Source of the DNA: Nocardioides humi
GTDB taxonomy: Bacteria; Actinomycetota; Actinomycetes; Propionibacteriales; Nocardioidaceae
Direction: 5' to 3'
DNA length: 64,000 bases
Assembly (NCBI RefSeq): GCF_006494775.1
Contig: NZ_CP041146.1
Coordinates: 5,636,501 to 5,700,500 of the forward strand
The notes under the pieces are model-generated. The model did no database searches. It was not told the origin of the DNA and was given only the letters and a program-made list of their open reading frames with translations. This document shows, piece by piece, positions 57,511-64,000 of the stretch; position 1 is the first letter of the stretch, and each line of letters begins with the position of its first letter. Position numbers and translations under genes: made by a program.

Positions 57511-58443
57511 ATGGACACACGCACGATCGCCCGGCGCTCCTTCCTCATCGGCGGCCTGGCCGCCGCCGTCGCGGGCAGCGCGGGCGCCTGGGCGCTCGAC
57601 GAGTACGTCCTCGACCACGTCGAGGTGAGCGACGCGGCCGCCTACGAGGCGGCGTCCGGCAGCAGCGGCACGACGCTCGACACGGCGGACGCGGTCGCGA
57701 CCGGCACGTCGTGGAGTGCGGACGGCACCACGGTCACCGTCACGAAGGTCAGCACGGGCAGCGGGCGCGGCACGGTGACCTACTTCGTCGCCGACCTCGT
57801 GCTGACCGATGCGACGGTGCTCCGCTCGGCGTTCGCCAACAACCAGTTCGGGGAGAACATCATCGAGAAGACCTCCGACATCGCCGCCGACAACGGCGCG
57901 GTGTTCGCCGTCAACGGCGACTACTACGGCTTCCGCGACTCCGGCATCGAGATCCGCAACGGCACCGTCTACCGCTCCGACGGCGCCCGCGAGGGCCTCG
58001 CGCTCTACGCCGACGGCCGGGTCGAGCTGTACGACGAGACCGCCACCACCGCCGAGGAGCTGCTCGCCGACGGCGTGTGGAACACCTTGTCCTTCGGGCC
58101 CGCGCTGGTCGCCGGCGGGCAGGTGGTCGAGGGCATCGACGAGGTGGAGGTCGACACCAACTTCGGCAACCACTCCATCCAGGGCGACCAGCCCCGGACC
58201 GCGATCGGCGTCGTCGACACCAACCACCTGGTCGTCGTGGTCGTCGACGGGCGCGAGACCGGCTACAGCCGCGGCGTCACCCTCCCCGGGCTCGCCGCGA
58301 TCATGGTCGGCCTCGGCGCGCGGACGGCGTACAACCTCGACGGCGGCGGCTCCTCGACGATGTGGTTCCAGGGCGAGGTCGTCAACGAGCCCGGCAACGG
58401 CGGCGAGCGGGGTGTCTCCGACATCCTCTACATCCGGGGCTGA
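57511..58443 (+). CDS. Exported phosphodiester glycosidase family protein (NAGPA domain)
   Basis: A 310-residue protein. The N-terminus RRSFLIGGLAAAVAGSAGAWA resembles a twin-arginine signal, so export after folding is plausible. The domain is that of N-acetylglucosamine-1-phosphodiester alpha-N-acetylglucosaminidase: FAVNGDYYGFRDSGIEIRNG, NTLSFGPALV, QPRTAIGVVDTNHLVVVVVD, and RTAYNLDGGGSSTMWFQG near the C-terminus. Bacterial members are linked to polysaccharide or wall-polymer turnover. It is followed by a glycosyltransferase gene 5 bases later, suggesting a shared envelope role. Confidence 0.9.
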   Translation: MDTRTIARRSFLIGGLAAAVAGSAGAWALDEYVLDHVEVSDAAAYEAASGSSGTTLDTADAVATGTSWSADGTTVTVTKVSTGSGRGTVTYFVADLVLTDATVLRSAFANNQFGENIIEKTSDIAADNGAVFAVNGDYYGFRDSGIEIRNGTVYRSDGAREGLALYADGRVELYDETATTAEELLADGVWNTLSFGPALVAGGQVVEGIDEVEVDTNFGNHSIQGDQPRTAIGVVDTNHLVVVVVDGRETGYSRGVTLPGLAAIMVGLGARTAYNLDGGGSSTMWFQGEVVNEPGNGGERGVSDILYIRG

Positions 58444-58448
58444 TCGCG

Positions 58449-59510
58449 GTGCACGTGCTGATCCCCGCCTACCAGCCCTCCGCCGAGCTGATCGGCGTCG
58501 TGACCGGCCTGCTCCGGGCCCGCCCCGCCGTCGAGGTGCTCGTCGTCGACGACGGCAGCGGCCCGTCGTACGCCCCGGTCTTCTCCGCCGCGCGGACCGC
58601 CGGCGCCCACGTGCTCCACCTGGACGCCAACCACGGCAAGGGCTTCGCGCTGCGCGCCGGTATCCGCCACCTGGACGACGTCCGCGCGGCCGGGCCGGTC
58701 GTCACCGCGGACGCCGACGGCCAGCACGCCGTGGCCGACATCCTGCGGGTGCTGGACGCGGTGGACACCCGGGTGGACGCGCCGCCGCACCTGGTGCTGG
58801 GGGTGCGGGCGCTCGACGAGGGCGTGCCGCTGCGCAGCCGGATCGGCAACACCGCGACCCGGCTGCTCTTCCGCGCCGCCAGCGGCCGCCGGCTGCACGA
58901 CACCCAGACCGGGCTGCGCGCGTTCCCGGCGACCCTGCTGCCCTGGCTGCTGACGCTGCGCGGCGACCGCTACGAGTACGAGCTCGTGATGCTGCTGCAC
59001 GCCGCCCGCCACGGCGTCGTACTGCGGACCGTGCCGATCGCCACGATCTACCTCGACGGCAACGAGTCCTCGCACTTCCGGCCGGTCGCGGACTCGGTGC
59101 GGATCTACGCGCCGCTGCTGCTGTTCGTGGCGAGCTCGCTGTCGGCCTTCGCGATCGACACCGTCGCGCTGCTCGTGCTGCACTCCCTGCTCGGCTCGCT
59201 CCTCGTCGCGGTGGTCGGCGCCCGGCTGCTCAGCGCGAGCGTGAACTTCGCGGTCAACCGGCGCCTGGTCTTCGGCGGAGCGGCCACGCCGTGGCACCGG
59301 GCCGCCCGGCGCTATGCGGCGCTGGCCGTGCTCCTGCTGGCGGCGAACTACCTGGTGCTGGCCGGGCTGTACGGGCTCGGCCTGCCCCTGCTCGCCGCCA
59401 AGCTGGTCACCGAGGTGCTGCTGGTGGCGACCAGCTATGTCGTGCAGGCGAGATTCGTCTTCGCCCGGCGACACGACCGCTCGGGCCGGTCGCCGGGTGT
59501 CCATGCGTGA
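58449..59510 (+). CDS. Glycosyltransferase family 2 fused to a GtrA-like membrane domain
   Basis: A 353-residue protein. Residues 1-215 form a GT-A fold (VHVLIPAYQPSAELIGVV, VLVVDDGSGPSYA, NHGKGFALRAGIRHL, VVTADADGQHAVADI, DTQTGLRAFP), as in dolichyl/polyprenyl-phosphate sugar synthases. Residues about 225-345 form a four-helix GtrA-like domain (FVASSLSAFAIDTVALLVLH, SASVNFAVNRRLVF, ATSYVVQARFVFARR). The fusion suggests synthesis and flipping of a polyprenyl-linked sugar for envelope glycan. GTG 58449 lies 5 bases after the glycosidase stop. Confidence 0.9.
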   Translation: MHVLIPAYQPSAELIGVVTGLLRARPAVEVLVVDDGSGPSYAPVFSAARTAGAHVLHLDANHGKGFALRAGIRHLDDVRAAGPVVTADADGQHAVADILRVLDAVDTRVDAPPHLVLGVRALDEGVPLRSRIGNTATRLLFRAASGRRLHDTQTGLRAFPATLLPWLLTLRGDRYEYELVMLLHAARHGVVLRTVPIATIYLDGNESSHFRPVADSVRIYAPLLLFVASSLSAFAIDTVALLVLHSLLGSLLVAVVGARLLSASVNFAVNRRLVFGGAATPWHRAARRYAALAVLLLAANYLVLAGLYGLGLPLLAAKLVTEVLLVATSYVVQARFVFARRHDRSGRSPGVHA

Positions 59511-59534
59511 CCTCGAGGCGCTACCCTTTCGAAC

Positions 59535-59966
59535 ATGCGTTCGGTGCGGCGGGCGGTCGAGGGCCAGGAGTGCCTGCCGCTCGACCTGCCCCCACCCCCG
59601 CCCGACCGGCCGCCGGAGGCCCGTGAGCGCCCGGCGCGGGACCGGTCCCCGGGGGACCGGCCGGTGGGGGAGCCGGAGCGGCTGCGGATCCGGCTCCGCA
59701 ACGACGCTCTCGGCTCCCACGGCTGGCCGGCCGGCACCGAGCTGCTGGTGGCGACCGACCGCCGCCCGCGCCGCGGGGAAGTGGCGCTGGTGCGGGAGGG
59801 AGGCCGGCTGAGGATCGGCGTCCTCGAGGTCCGGTTCGGGCGTTCGGCCCTGCGCACCGACCACGGCGCGACCCTGCTCGGCTCGTCGGCCCGGATGGTG
59901 GGTGTGGTGGCCGTGGCCGGCGCTCCGCTGGCGGGGATGCCCGCCGTCGTACCACCTGCGGGGTGA
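59535..59966 (+). CDS. S24/S26-like peptidase-fold protein
   Basis: A 143-residue protein. The first 45 residues are Pro/Arg-rich. The rest (RLRIRLRNDALGSHGWPAGT, ELLVATDRRPRRGEVALVRE, LGSSARMVGVVAVAG) resembles the small beta fold of LexA/signal-peptidase S24-S26 proteins. A Ser-Lys dyad is not convincingly visible, so it may be inactive or a different fold. It lies between the GT2-GtrA gene and an acyl-CoA dehydrogenase on the same strand. The function is unknown. Confidence 0.6.
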   Translation: MRSVRRAVEGQECLPLDLPPPPPDRPPEARERPARDRSPGDRPVGEPERLRIRLRNDALGSHGWPAGTELLVATDRRPRRGEVALVREGGRLRIGVLEVRFGRSALRTDHGATLLGSSARMVGVVAVAGAPLAGMPAVVPPAG

Positions 59967-59980
59967 GGCACGCTGGGGTC

Positions 59981-61783
59981 ATGAGCCCCGACCTGCTGCT
60001 GGCGCGCCGTGACCTGGAGTTCCTGCTCTACGAGTGGCTCGGCGTCGAGGCGCTGACCGCGCGGGAGCGGTACGCCGAGCACAGCCGGGACACCTTCGAC
60101 GCCGTCCTCGACCTCTCGGCCGAGCTCGCCGCCGCCCACTTCGCGCCGCACAACGCGCTCAGCGACGCCCGGGAGCCGCGGTTCGACGGGGAGACGGTCA
60201 CGATCATCCCGGAGGTGGGCGCGGCGGTGCGCGCGTTCGCCGAGGCGGGGCTGGTGTCCGCGGCCATGGACGAGTCGATCGGCGGCGGGCAGCTGCCGCG
60301 CGTGGTGCAGCAGGCCTGCTTCGCCTGGTTCCAGGCGGCCAACGTCGCCACGTCGGGCTACCCGATGCTCACCATGGCCAACGCCAACCTGCTGCTCGCG
60401 CACGCCACGCCCGAGCAGGTCGGCCGGCTCGTGCCGCCGATGCTGGAGGGCCGCTGGTTCGGCACGATGTGCCTCTCCGAGCCGCAGGCCGGGTCGTCGC
60501 TGGCCGACGTCGCGACCCGGGCGGTGCGCCAGGAGGACGGCAGCTTCCGGCTGTTCGGCAACAAGATGTGGATCTCGGGCGGCGACCACGAGCTGGGGGA
60601 GAACATCGTCCACCTCGTCCTGGCGCGGGTGGAGGGCGGGCCGGCCGGGGTGAAGGGGCTGTCGCTGTTCGCGACCCCGAAGTACGTCGTGGACGCCTCC
60701 GGCGCCCGCGGCGAGCGGAACGACGTCGTCCTGGCCGGCCTCAACCACAAGATGGGCTTCCGCGGCACGGTCAACACGGTCCTCAACTTCGGCGAGGGCG
60801 CCCACCGCCCCGGCGGTGTGCCGGGCGCGGTGGGGGAGCTGGTCGGCGAGGAGGGCCGGGGCCTGGCCGTGATGTTCCACATGATGAACGAGGCGCGGAT
60901 CGGGGTCGGTGCCGGCGCGGCCGCGCTGGGCTACACCGGCTACCTGCGCGCGCTGTCCTACGCGCGCGAGCGGGTGCAGGGCCGCCCGCTCGGCGCCAAG
61001 GACCCGGCCGCGCCGCCGGTCCCGATCGTCGAGCACGCCGACGTCCGCCGCATGCTGCTCGCCGCGAAGTCGTACGTCGAGGGCGGGCTCGCCCTCGTGC
61101 TGCGGGCCGCGCTGCTGCTCGACGACCAGCACACCCACCCCGACGAGGCGGCCCGGGAGCGCGCCGGCGCACTGCTCGACGTCCTCACCCCGATCGTGAA
61201 GAGCTGGCCCTCCCAGTGGTGCCTGGCCGCGAACGACCTCGCGATCCAGGTGCACGGCGGCTACGGCTACACCCGCGAGTACGGCGTCGAGCAGCTCTAC
61301 CGCGACAACCGGCTCAACCCGATCCACGAGGGCACCCACGGCATCCAGGCCCTCGACCTGCTCGGCCGCAAGCTGGTCCAGGCCCGGGGCACCGGCCTGC
61401 AGGTCCTGCTCGACACCGTCCGGGAGACCGCCGAGCGGGCCCGGGCGACGGGTGACACCGTGCTCGCGTCGTACGCCGACCGGGTGGACGCCGCCGCCGG
61501 CCGGCTCGCCACGGCCGTCGCCGCAGCTTGGGAGTCCGGCGACCCCGAGATCGCGCTCGTCAACGCCACCACCGGCCTCGAGGCCGCCGGCCACATCGTC
61601 GTCGCCTGGCTCTGGCTCGACCAGCTCGTCGCCGCCCACGGCCGCGAGGGCTCGTTCCACGACGGCAAGCGCGCCGCCGGACGCTACTTCCTCACCCACG
61701 AGCTGCCCAAGGTCGAGCCGATGCTCGACCTGCTCGGCGGCGGCGACCAGCTCTTCAACGAGGTCGACCCGAGAGGCCTCTAG
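59981..61783 (+). CDS. Acyl-CoA dehydrogenase, long FadE5-like form
   Basis: A 600-residue acyl-CoA dehydrogenase with the extra C-terminal region of the FadE5/DUF4445-type long group. FGTMCLSEPQAGSSLADVA is near residue 165, FRLFGNKMWISGGDHEL follows, then LNHKMGFRGTVNTVLNFG. IQVHGGYGYTREYGVEQLYR with DNRLNPIHEGTHGIQALDLL carries the base Glu region. It feeds beta-oxidation. ATG 59981 begins the conserved SPDLLLARRDLEFLLYEWLG. It converges on the decayed gene region across two hairpins. Confidence 0.94.
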   Translation: MSPDLLLARRDLEFLLYEWLGVEALTARERYAEHSRDTFDAVLDLSAELAAAHFAPHNALSDAREPRFDGETVTIIPEVGAAVRAFAEAGLVSAAMDESIGGGQLPRVVQQACFAWFQAANVATSGYPMLTMANANLLLAHATPEQVGRLVPPMLEGRWFGTMCLSEPQAGSSLADVATRAVRQEDGSFRLFGNKMWISGGDHELGENIVHLVLARVEGGPAGVKGLSLFATPKYVVDASGARGERNDVVLAGLNHKMGFRGTVNTVLNFGEGAHRPGGVPGAVGELVGEEGRGLAVMFHMMNEARIGVGAGAAALGYTGYLRALSYARERVQGRPLGAKDPAAPPVPIVEHADVRRMLLAAKSYVEGGLALVLRAALLLDDQHTHPDEAARERAGALLDVLTPIVKSWPSQWCLAANDLAIQVHGGYGYTREYGVEQLYRDNRLNPIHEGTHGIQALDLLGRKLVQARGTGLQVLLDTVRETAERARATGDTVLASYADRVDAAAGRLATAVAAAWESGDPEIALVNATTGLEAAGHIVVAWLWLDQLVAAHGREGSFHDGKRAAGRYFLTHELPKVEPMLDLLGGGDQLFNEVDPRGL

Positions 61784-61803
61784 CTGAGGCGCGCGCGGCT
61801 GTT

Positions 61804-61835
61804 GCATGAATCCCCGGATGTCCGGGGATTCATGC
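61804..61835. terminator. First of two overlapping hairpins after the acyl-CoA dehydrogenase gene
   Basis: GCATGAATCCCCGG at 61804-61817 pairs perfectly with CCGGGGATTCATGC at 61822-61835 over the loop ATGT. It begins 20 bases after the stop and is the likely terminator. Its right arm shares five bases (61831-61835) with the next hairpin, so the two cannot form at once. Confidence 0.7.
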
Positions 61836-61870
61836 GCTTGTCAGGGGTTGCAACGCCTGACAAGCGCATG
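61831..61870. terminator. Second, mutually exclusive hairpin
   Basis: CATGCGCTTGTCAGG at 61831-61845 pairs perfectly with CCTGACAAGCGCATG at 61856-61870, a 15-bp stem. The 10-base loop itself holds the palindrome GTTGCAAC. From the minus strand this is the terminator of the converging genes. Confidence 0.65.
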
Positions 61871-62235
61871 AGATGCCCATCCCCTGTGACAGGTGGGACG
61901 CAGGTGGTCGTACGGGTCGACGCCGGGTACGAAGTCGACCCACGAGACGTGGCCCGGCCGGTCCGGCTCGGCGACCCGGTGACCCCGGTGACCCCGGTGA
62001 CCCCGGCAACCCCGGTGACCCCGGCAACCCCGGCAACCCCGGTGACCCCGGCAACCCCGGTGACCCCGGCAACCCCGGTCGCGGTCATCGTGTGGCCCAG
62101 AGCGCCGCCCGGACGCAGCTCGATCCGGTCGACCGTGGTCGCGAACCCGTCGGAGGCCCCACCACGAGCCGGTTTGCGGTCCTCGACATCGATCGATCAG
62201 GAGACCGCGATCCTCTCCGGGACGTCGCGGCTCAA
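61841..62235 (-). pseudogene. Decayed gene with a Gly-Val-Thr/Ala repeat array
   Basis: On the minus strand a coding-like frame starts at TTG 62235 overlapping the previous stop (SRDVPERIAVS), meets TGA 62197-62199, then continues in the same frame as VEDRKPARGGASDGFATTVD and RIELRPGGALGHTMTA. Then comes a 9-bp repeat array giving (G-V-T/A)n. After one repeat unit lacking a base (61973-61980) the sensible frame shifts and reads VAEPDRPGHVSWVDFVPGVD and PYDHLRPTCHRG. Third positions are G/C-rich on both sides, which supports former coding. Two lesions argue for decay. The family is not recognised, and the start is uncertain. Confidence 0.4.
61973..62079. repeat. 9-bp minisatellite, eleven full units plus one 8-bp unit
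   Basis: Eleven units of GACCCCGGT or its variants (A for G at position 1, C for T at position 9) run from 61981 to 62079. They are preceded by one unit at 61973-61980 that has three C instead of four. Unit types alternate irregularly, as after slippage and unequal exchange. On the minus strand each unit encodes Gly-Val-Thr or Gly-Val-Ala. Confidence 0.9.
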
Positions 62236-63209
62236 CGCGACCGCGCCAGCCGCTCCCGTCCGTGGGGCGCGTGCCAGCCGGCGAGGTCGGGCCCCTTCGG
62301 CACGATCCCGGTCGGGTTGATGTCCTCGTGCACGACGTAGTAGTGCCGCTTGATCTGCTCGAAGTCGATCGTCTCGCCGAACCCGGGCGTCTGGAACAGG
62401 TCGCGCGCGTAGGCCCACAGCACCGGCATCTCGCTCAGCTTGTTGCGATTGCACTTGAAGTGCCCGTGGTAGACGGGGTCGAAGCGCACCAGGGTCGTGA
62501 ACAGCCGCACATCGGCCTCGGTGATCGCCTCGCCCATCAGGTAGCGCCGGTCGGCGAGTCGCTCCTCGAGCCAGTCCAGCGCGGTCCAGAGCCGGTCGTA
62601 CGCCGCGTCGTAGGCCTCCTGCGAGCCGGCGAACCCGCACCGGTACACGCCGTTGTTGACCTCGGTGAAGACCCGCCTCATCACCTCCTCCATCTCCTCG
62701 CGGCAGTCGTCGGGCCACAGGTCCGGTGCGTCGGGCCGGTGGTGGTCGCGCCACTCGAAGAAGAGGTCGTGGGTGATCCACGGGAAGTCGTTGGTCACCA
62801 CCGCCCTGGTCGGCACGTCGACCATCGCGGGCACGGTGATCCCGCGCGGATAGTCGGGGAAGCGCGCGAAGTAGGCCTGCTGGAGACGCTCGTAGCCGAG
62901 CACCGGGTCCACGCCGCCGGGGTCGAGGTCGAAGGTCCAGCTCCGTACGTCGTGGGTCGGCCCGGTCAGCCCCAGCGAGACGACATCCTCGAGGCCGAGC
63001 AGGGTCCGCACGATGATCGCCCGGTTCGCCCAGGGGCAGGCCCGGGCCGCGACCAGCCGGTACCGGCCGGGCTCCACGGGCCAGGTCGGCACGTCGAGCT
63101 CGCCGCCGTCGTACGGGTCCTGGCTGTGGCCCTCGACCTTCGTGATCCGGTCGGGGATGTAGTTCATGTCCCGGTCGAAGGCCTTGCCCTTCGTGGCGTA
63201 CGTCGGCAC
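62232..63209 (-). CDS. Glutathionyl-hydroquinone reductase-like (GST Xi/Omega) protein
   Basis: A 325-residue protein of the YqjG/ECM4 family. The catalytic Cys is in ARACPWANRAIIVRTLLGLE (about residue 59). TGPTHDVRSWTFDLDPGGVD, VPTRAVVTNDFPWITHDLFF, and the C-terminal YLMGEAITEADVRLFTTLVR and KCNRNKLSEMPVLWAYARD are hallmarks. The family reduces glutathionyl-hydroquinones. Actinobacteria usually use mycothiol, so the physiological thiol here is uncertain. Its start ATG 63209 begins the conserved MPTYATKGKAFDRDMNYIPD. Confidence 0.93.
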   Translation of the reverse strand: MPTYATKGKAFDRDMNYIPDRITKVEGHSQDPYDGGELDVPTWPVEPGRYRLVAARACPWANRAIIVRTLLGLEDVVSLGLTGPTHDVRSWTFDLDPGGVDPVLGYERLQQAYFARFPDYPRGITVPAMVDVPTRAVVTNDFPWITHDLFFEWRDHHRPDAPDLWPDDCREEMEEVMRRVFTEVNNGVYRCGFAGSQEAYDAAYDRLWTALDWLEERLADRRYLMGEAITEADVRLFTTLVRFDPVYHGHFKCNRNKLSEMPVLWAYARDLFQTPGFGETIDFEQIKRHYYVVHEDINPTGIVPKGPDLAGWHAPHGRERLARSR

Positions 63210-63366
63210 CCGCTCCTCCTCGTCGCAGTTCGGCTCTCCCGCCGAGGTTAGTGCCGCGACGCTCCCACGCTCACTTTGTTCATGGACATGAACTCAAGTC
63301 CCATAAAATTCACGAATCAGGATCTGGTTCTTGACTCTGTGTGACCTGCGCCCTACGTTCCGGTCC

Positions 63367-64000
63367 ATGAACACGCTGTGCAGGTTGGTCGCCACGGCGG
63401 CCGCGACGGCCCTGTCCCTGACCGTGCTGGGCGCGGCGACCTCCTCGCCCGCGGCGGCCGCGGTGGGCGACGAGGTGATCGCCTGGGCCGAGGTCGAGGA
63501 CGGCGTGATCACCGGTGGCCCGGTCTTCAACTCCGGCGACCACGGCAACTTCTCCGGCACCGGCTCCTACACCTTCCGCGAGACCGGGATGACGTCCACG
63601 ATGACCGTGAACGCCCCGGTCGCCGGCGTCTACCCGATCCACATCCGGTACGCCGCCGGGCCGCTCGGCGCCGACGAGAACATCACCCGCTCGATGGGCC
63701 TGCTCACCAACGGCGGCGCCCGCCAGCAGCTGCAGTTCCCGATGACCAGCTTCGCGGACTGGGAGGCGTGGGACTTCGTGAGCTCCACGGTGACCCTCGC
63801 CGAGGGCCCGAACACGGTGGCGATCCAGTGCGACCGCGGGATCGACTTCTGCCGCCTCAACTTCGACGCGATCCAGGTCGGCGGCGCTGCTCCGGACCCG
63901 TGCGTGGCGACGGAGCCGGGCCCGGGCTACACGAGCCTGTTCGACGGCACGTTCGCGTCCTTCGACGGCTGGCGCAAGGCGGGCGGCGGCGGCTTCGGCC
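63367..64000 (+). CDS. Secreted CBM plus DUF1080-like protein, 5' part
   Basis: Open to the window end; 211 residues are visible. A signal peptide (LVATAAATALSLTVLGAATS SPAAA, cleavage near residue 33) precedes a carbohydrate-binding-module-like beta domain (about 35-165: WAEVEDGVITGGPVF, YPIHIRYAAG, RLNFDAIQVGG). After a short Pro/Glu linker, YTSLFDGTFASFDGWRKAG starts a DUF1080 / 3-keto-disaccharide-hydrolase-type domain. It probably acts on extracellular sugars. ATG 63367 fits the signal peptide, and the domain continues beyond the window. Confidence 0.85.
   Translation, partial: MNTLCRLVATAAATALSLTVLGAATSSPAAAAVGDEVIAWAEVEDGVITGGPVFNSGDHGNFSGTGSYTFRETGMTSTMTVNAPVAGVYPIHIRYAAGPLGADENITRSMGLLTNGGARQQLQFPMTSFADWEAWDFVSSTVTLAEGPNTVAIQCDRGIDFCRLNFDAIQVGGAAPDPCVATEPGPGYTSLFDGTFASFDGWRKAGGGGFG

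Noticed and set aside
61981..62079. CRISPR array
   Set aside because: Units are 9 bp with no unique spacers and no cas genes nearby.
61873..62340. Plus-strand frame reading the 9-bp array as a collagen-like Gly-x-x repeat
   Set aside because: The sequence around the array looks random in that frame (Arg-rich, no start context), whereas the minus strand shows sensible residues and G/C third positions on both sides.

Overview
The window is a 64 kb stretch of a very GC-rich chromosome (roughly 72% by eye, with strong G/C preference at third codon positions). It reads as a high-GC actinobacterium, most likely a Nocardioides or close relative. Supporting traits are the glnA2-glnE order, a fused CydDC, a DevR/DevS-type two-component pair, IdeR/DmdR-like iron boxes and frequent GTG starts. 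Genus is an inference. Nothing suggests a plasmid or an intact prophage. I found no tRNA, rRNA or CRISPR array.

Layout. 1-4.5 kb: 3' end of an M3 peptidase, a frameshifted panB, a VOC protein, NAD synthetase, and a small membrane gene split by an in-frame TGA. 4.6-10.1 kb: an HTH regulator, glnA2, glnE, then a hairpin-rich gap. 10.1-16.2 kb: an unknown membrane protein and a four-gene siderophore/iron ABC operon with two iron boxes. 16.4-22.5 kb: a PAS-GGDEF-EAL protein, acyl-CoA dehydrogenase, an MpaB-like oxygenase divergent from a TetR regulator, and a membrane GGDEF protein. 22.6-27.1 kb: gcvT-gcvH-glyA-sdaA behind a tandem glycine riboswitch, which would take glycine through serine to pyruvate. 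27.2-31.3 kb: an XRE regulator with a frameshifted nucleotidyltransferase, an unusual SDR, a secreted nuclease-like protein and a UBP zinc-finger protein. 31.3-55.5 kb: GH114-like protein and an energy/hypoxia block made of phosphoketolase, acetate kinase, two universal stress proteins, cydA-cydB-cydDC, an Acg-like nitroreductase, DevR, DevS, two PNPOx-fold proteins, a Zn alcohol dehydrogenase, PPDK and a CBS-BON protein, with a carboxyltransferase gene inside it. 55.5-64 kb: a 5'-3' exonuclease, an ArsR/SRPBCC pair, a phosphodiester glycosidase, a GT2-GtrA fusion, an S24-like protein, an acyl-CoA dehydrogenase, a decayed repeat-containing gene, a glutathionyl-hydroquinone-reductase-like protein, and the start of a secreted CBM/DUF1080 protein.

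The most coherent signal is a DosR/DevR-like regulon. The 15-mer CGGGACCTTCGGCCC occurs identically upstream of the stress-protein/acetate-kinase genes, of cydA, and between adh and ppdK. A one-mismatch copy lies between the nitroreductase and devR, and a weaker one lies upstream of devS. These genes could together support low-oxygen survival: a high-affinity oxidase, substrate-level ATP through xfp-ackA, and PPDK-based interconversion of pyruvate and PEP.

Caution. panB, cydA, the nucleotidyltransferase and the decayed gene near 62 kb each appear broken by a one-base change in a G/C run. The repeated pattern, including hits in metabolic genes, suggests assembly or sequencing indels, although real pseudogenes cannot be excluded from sequence alone.
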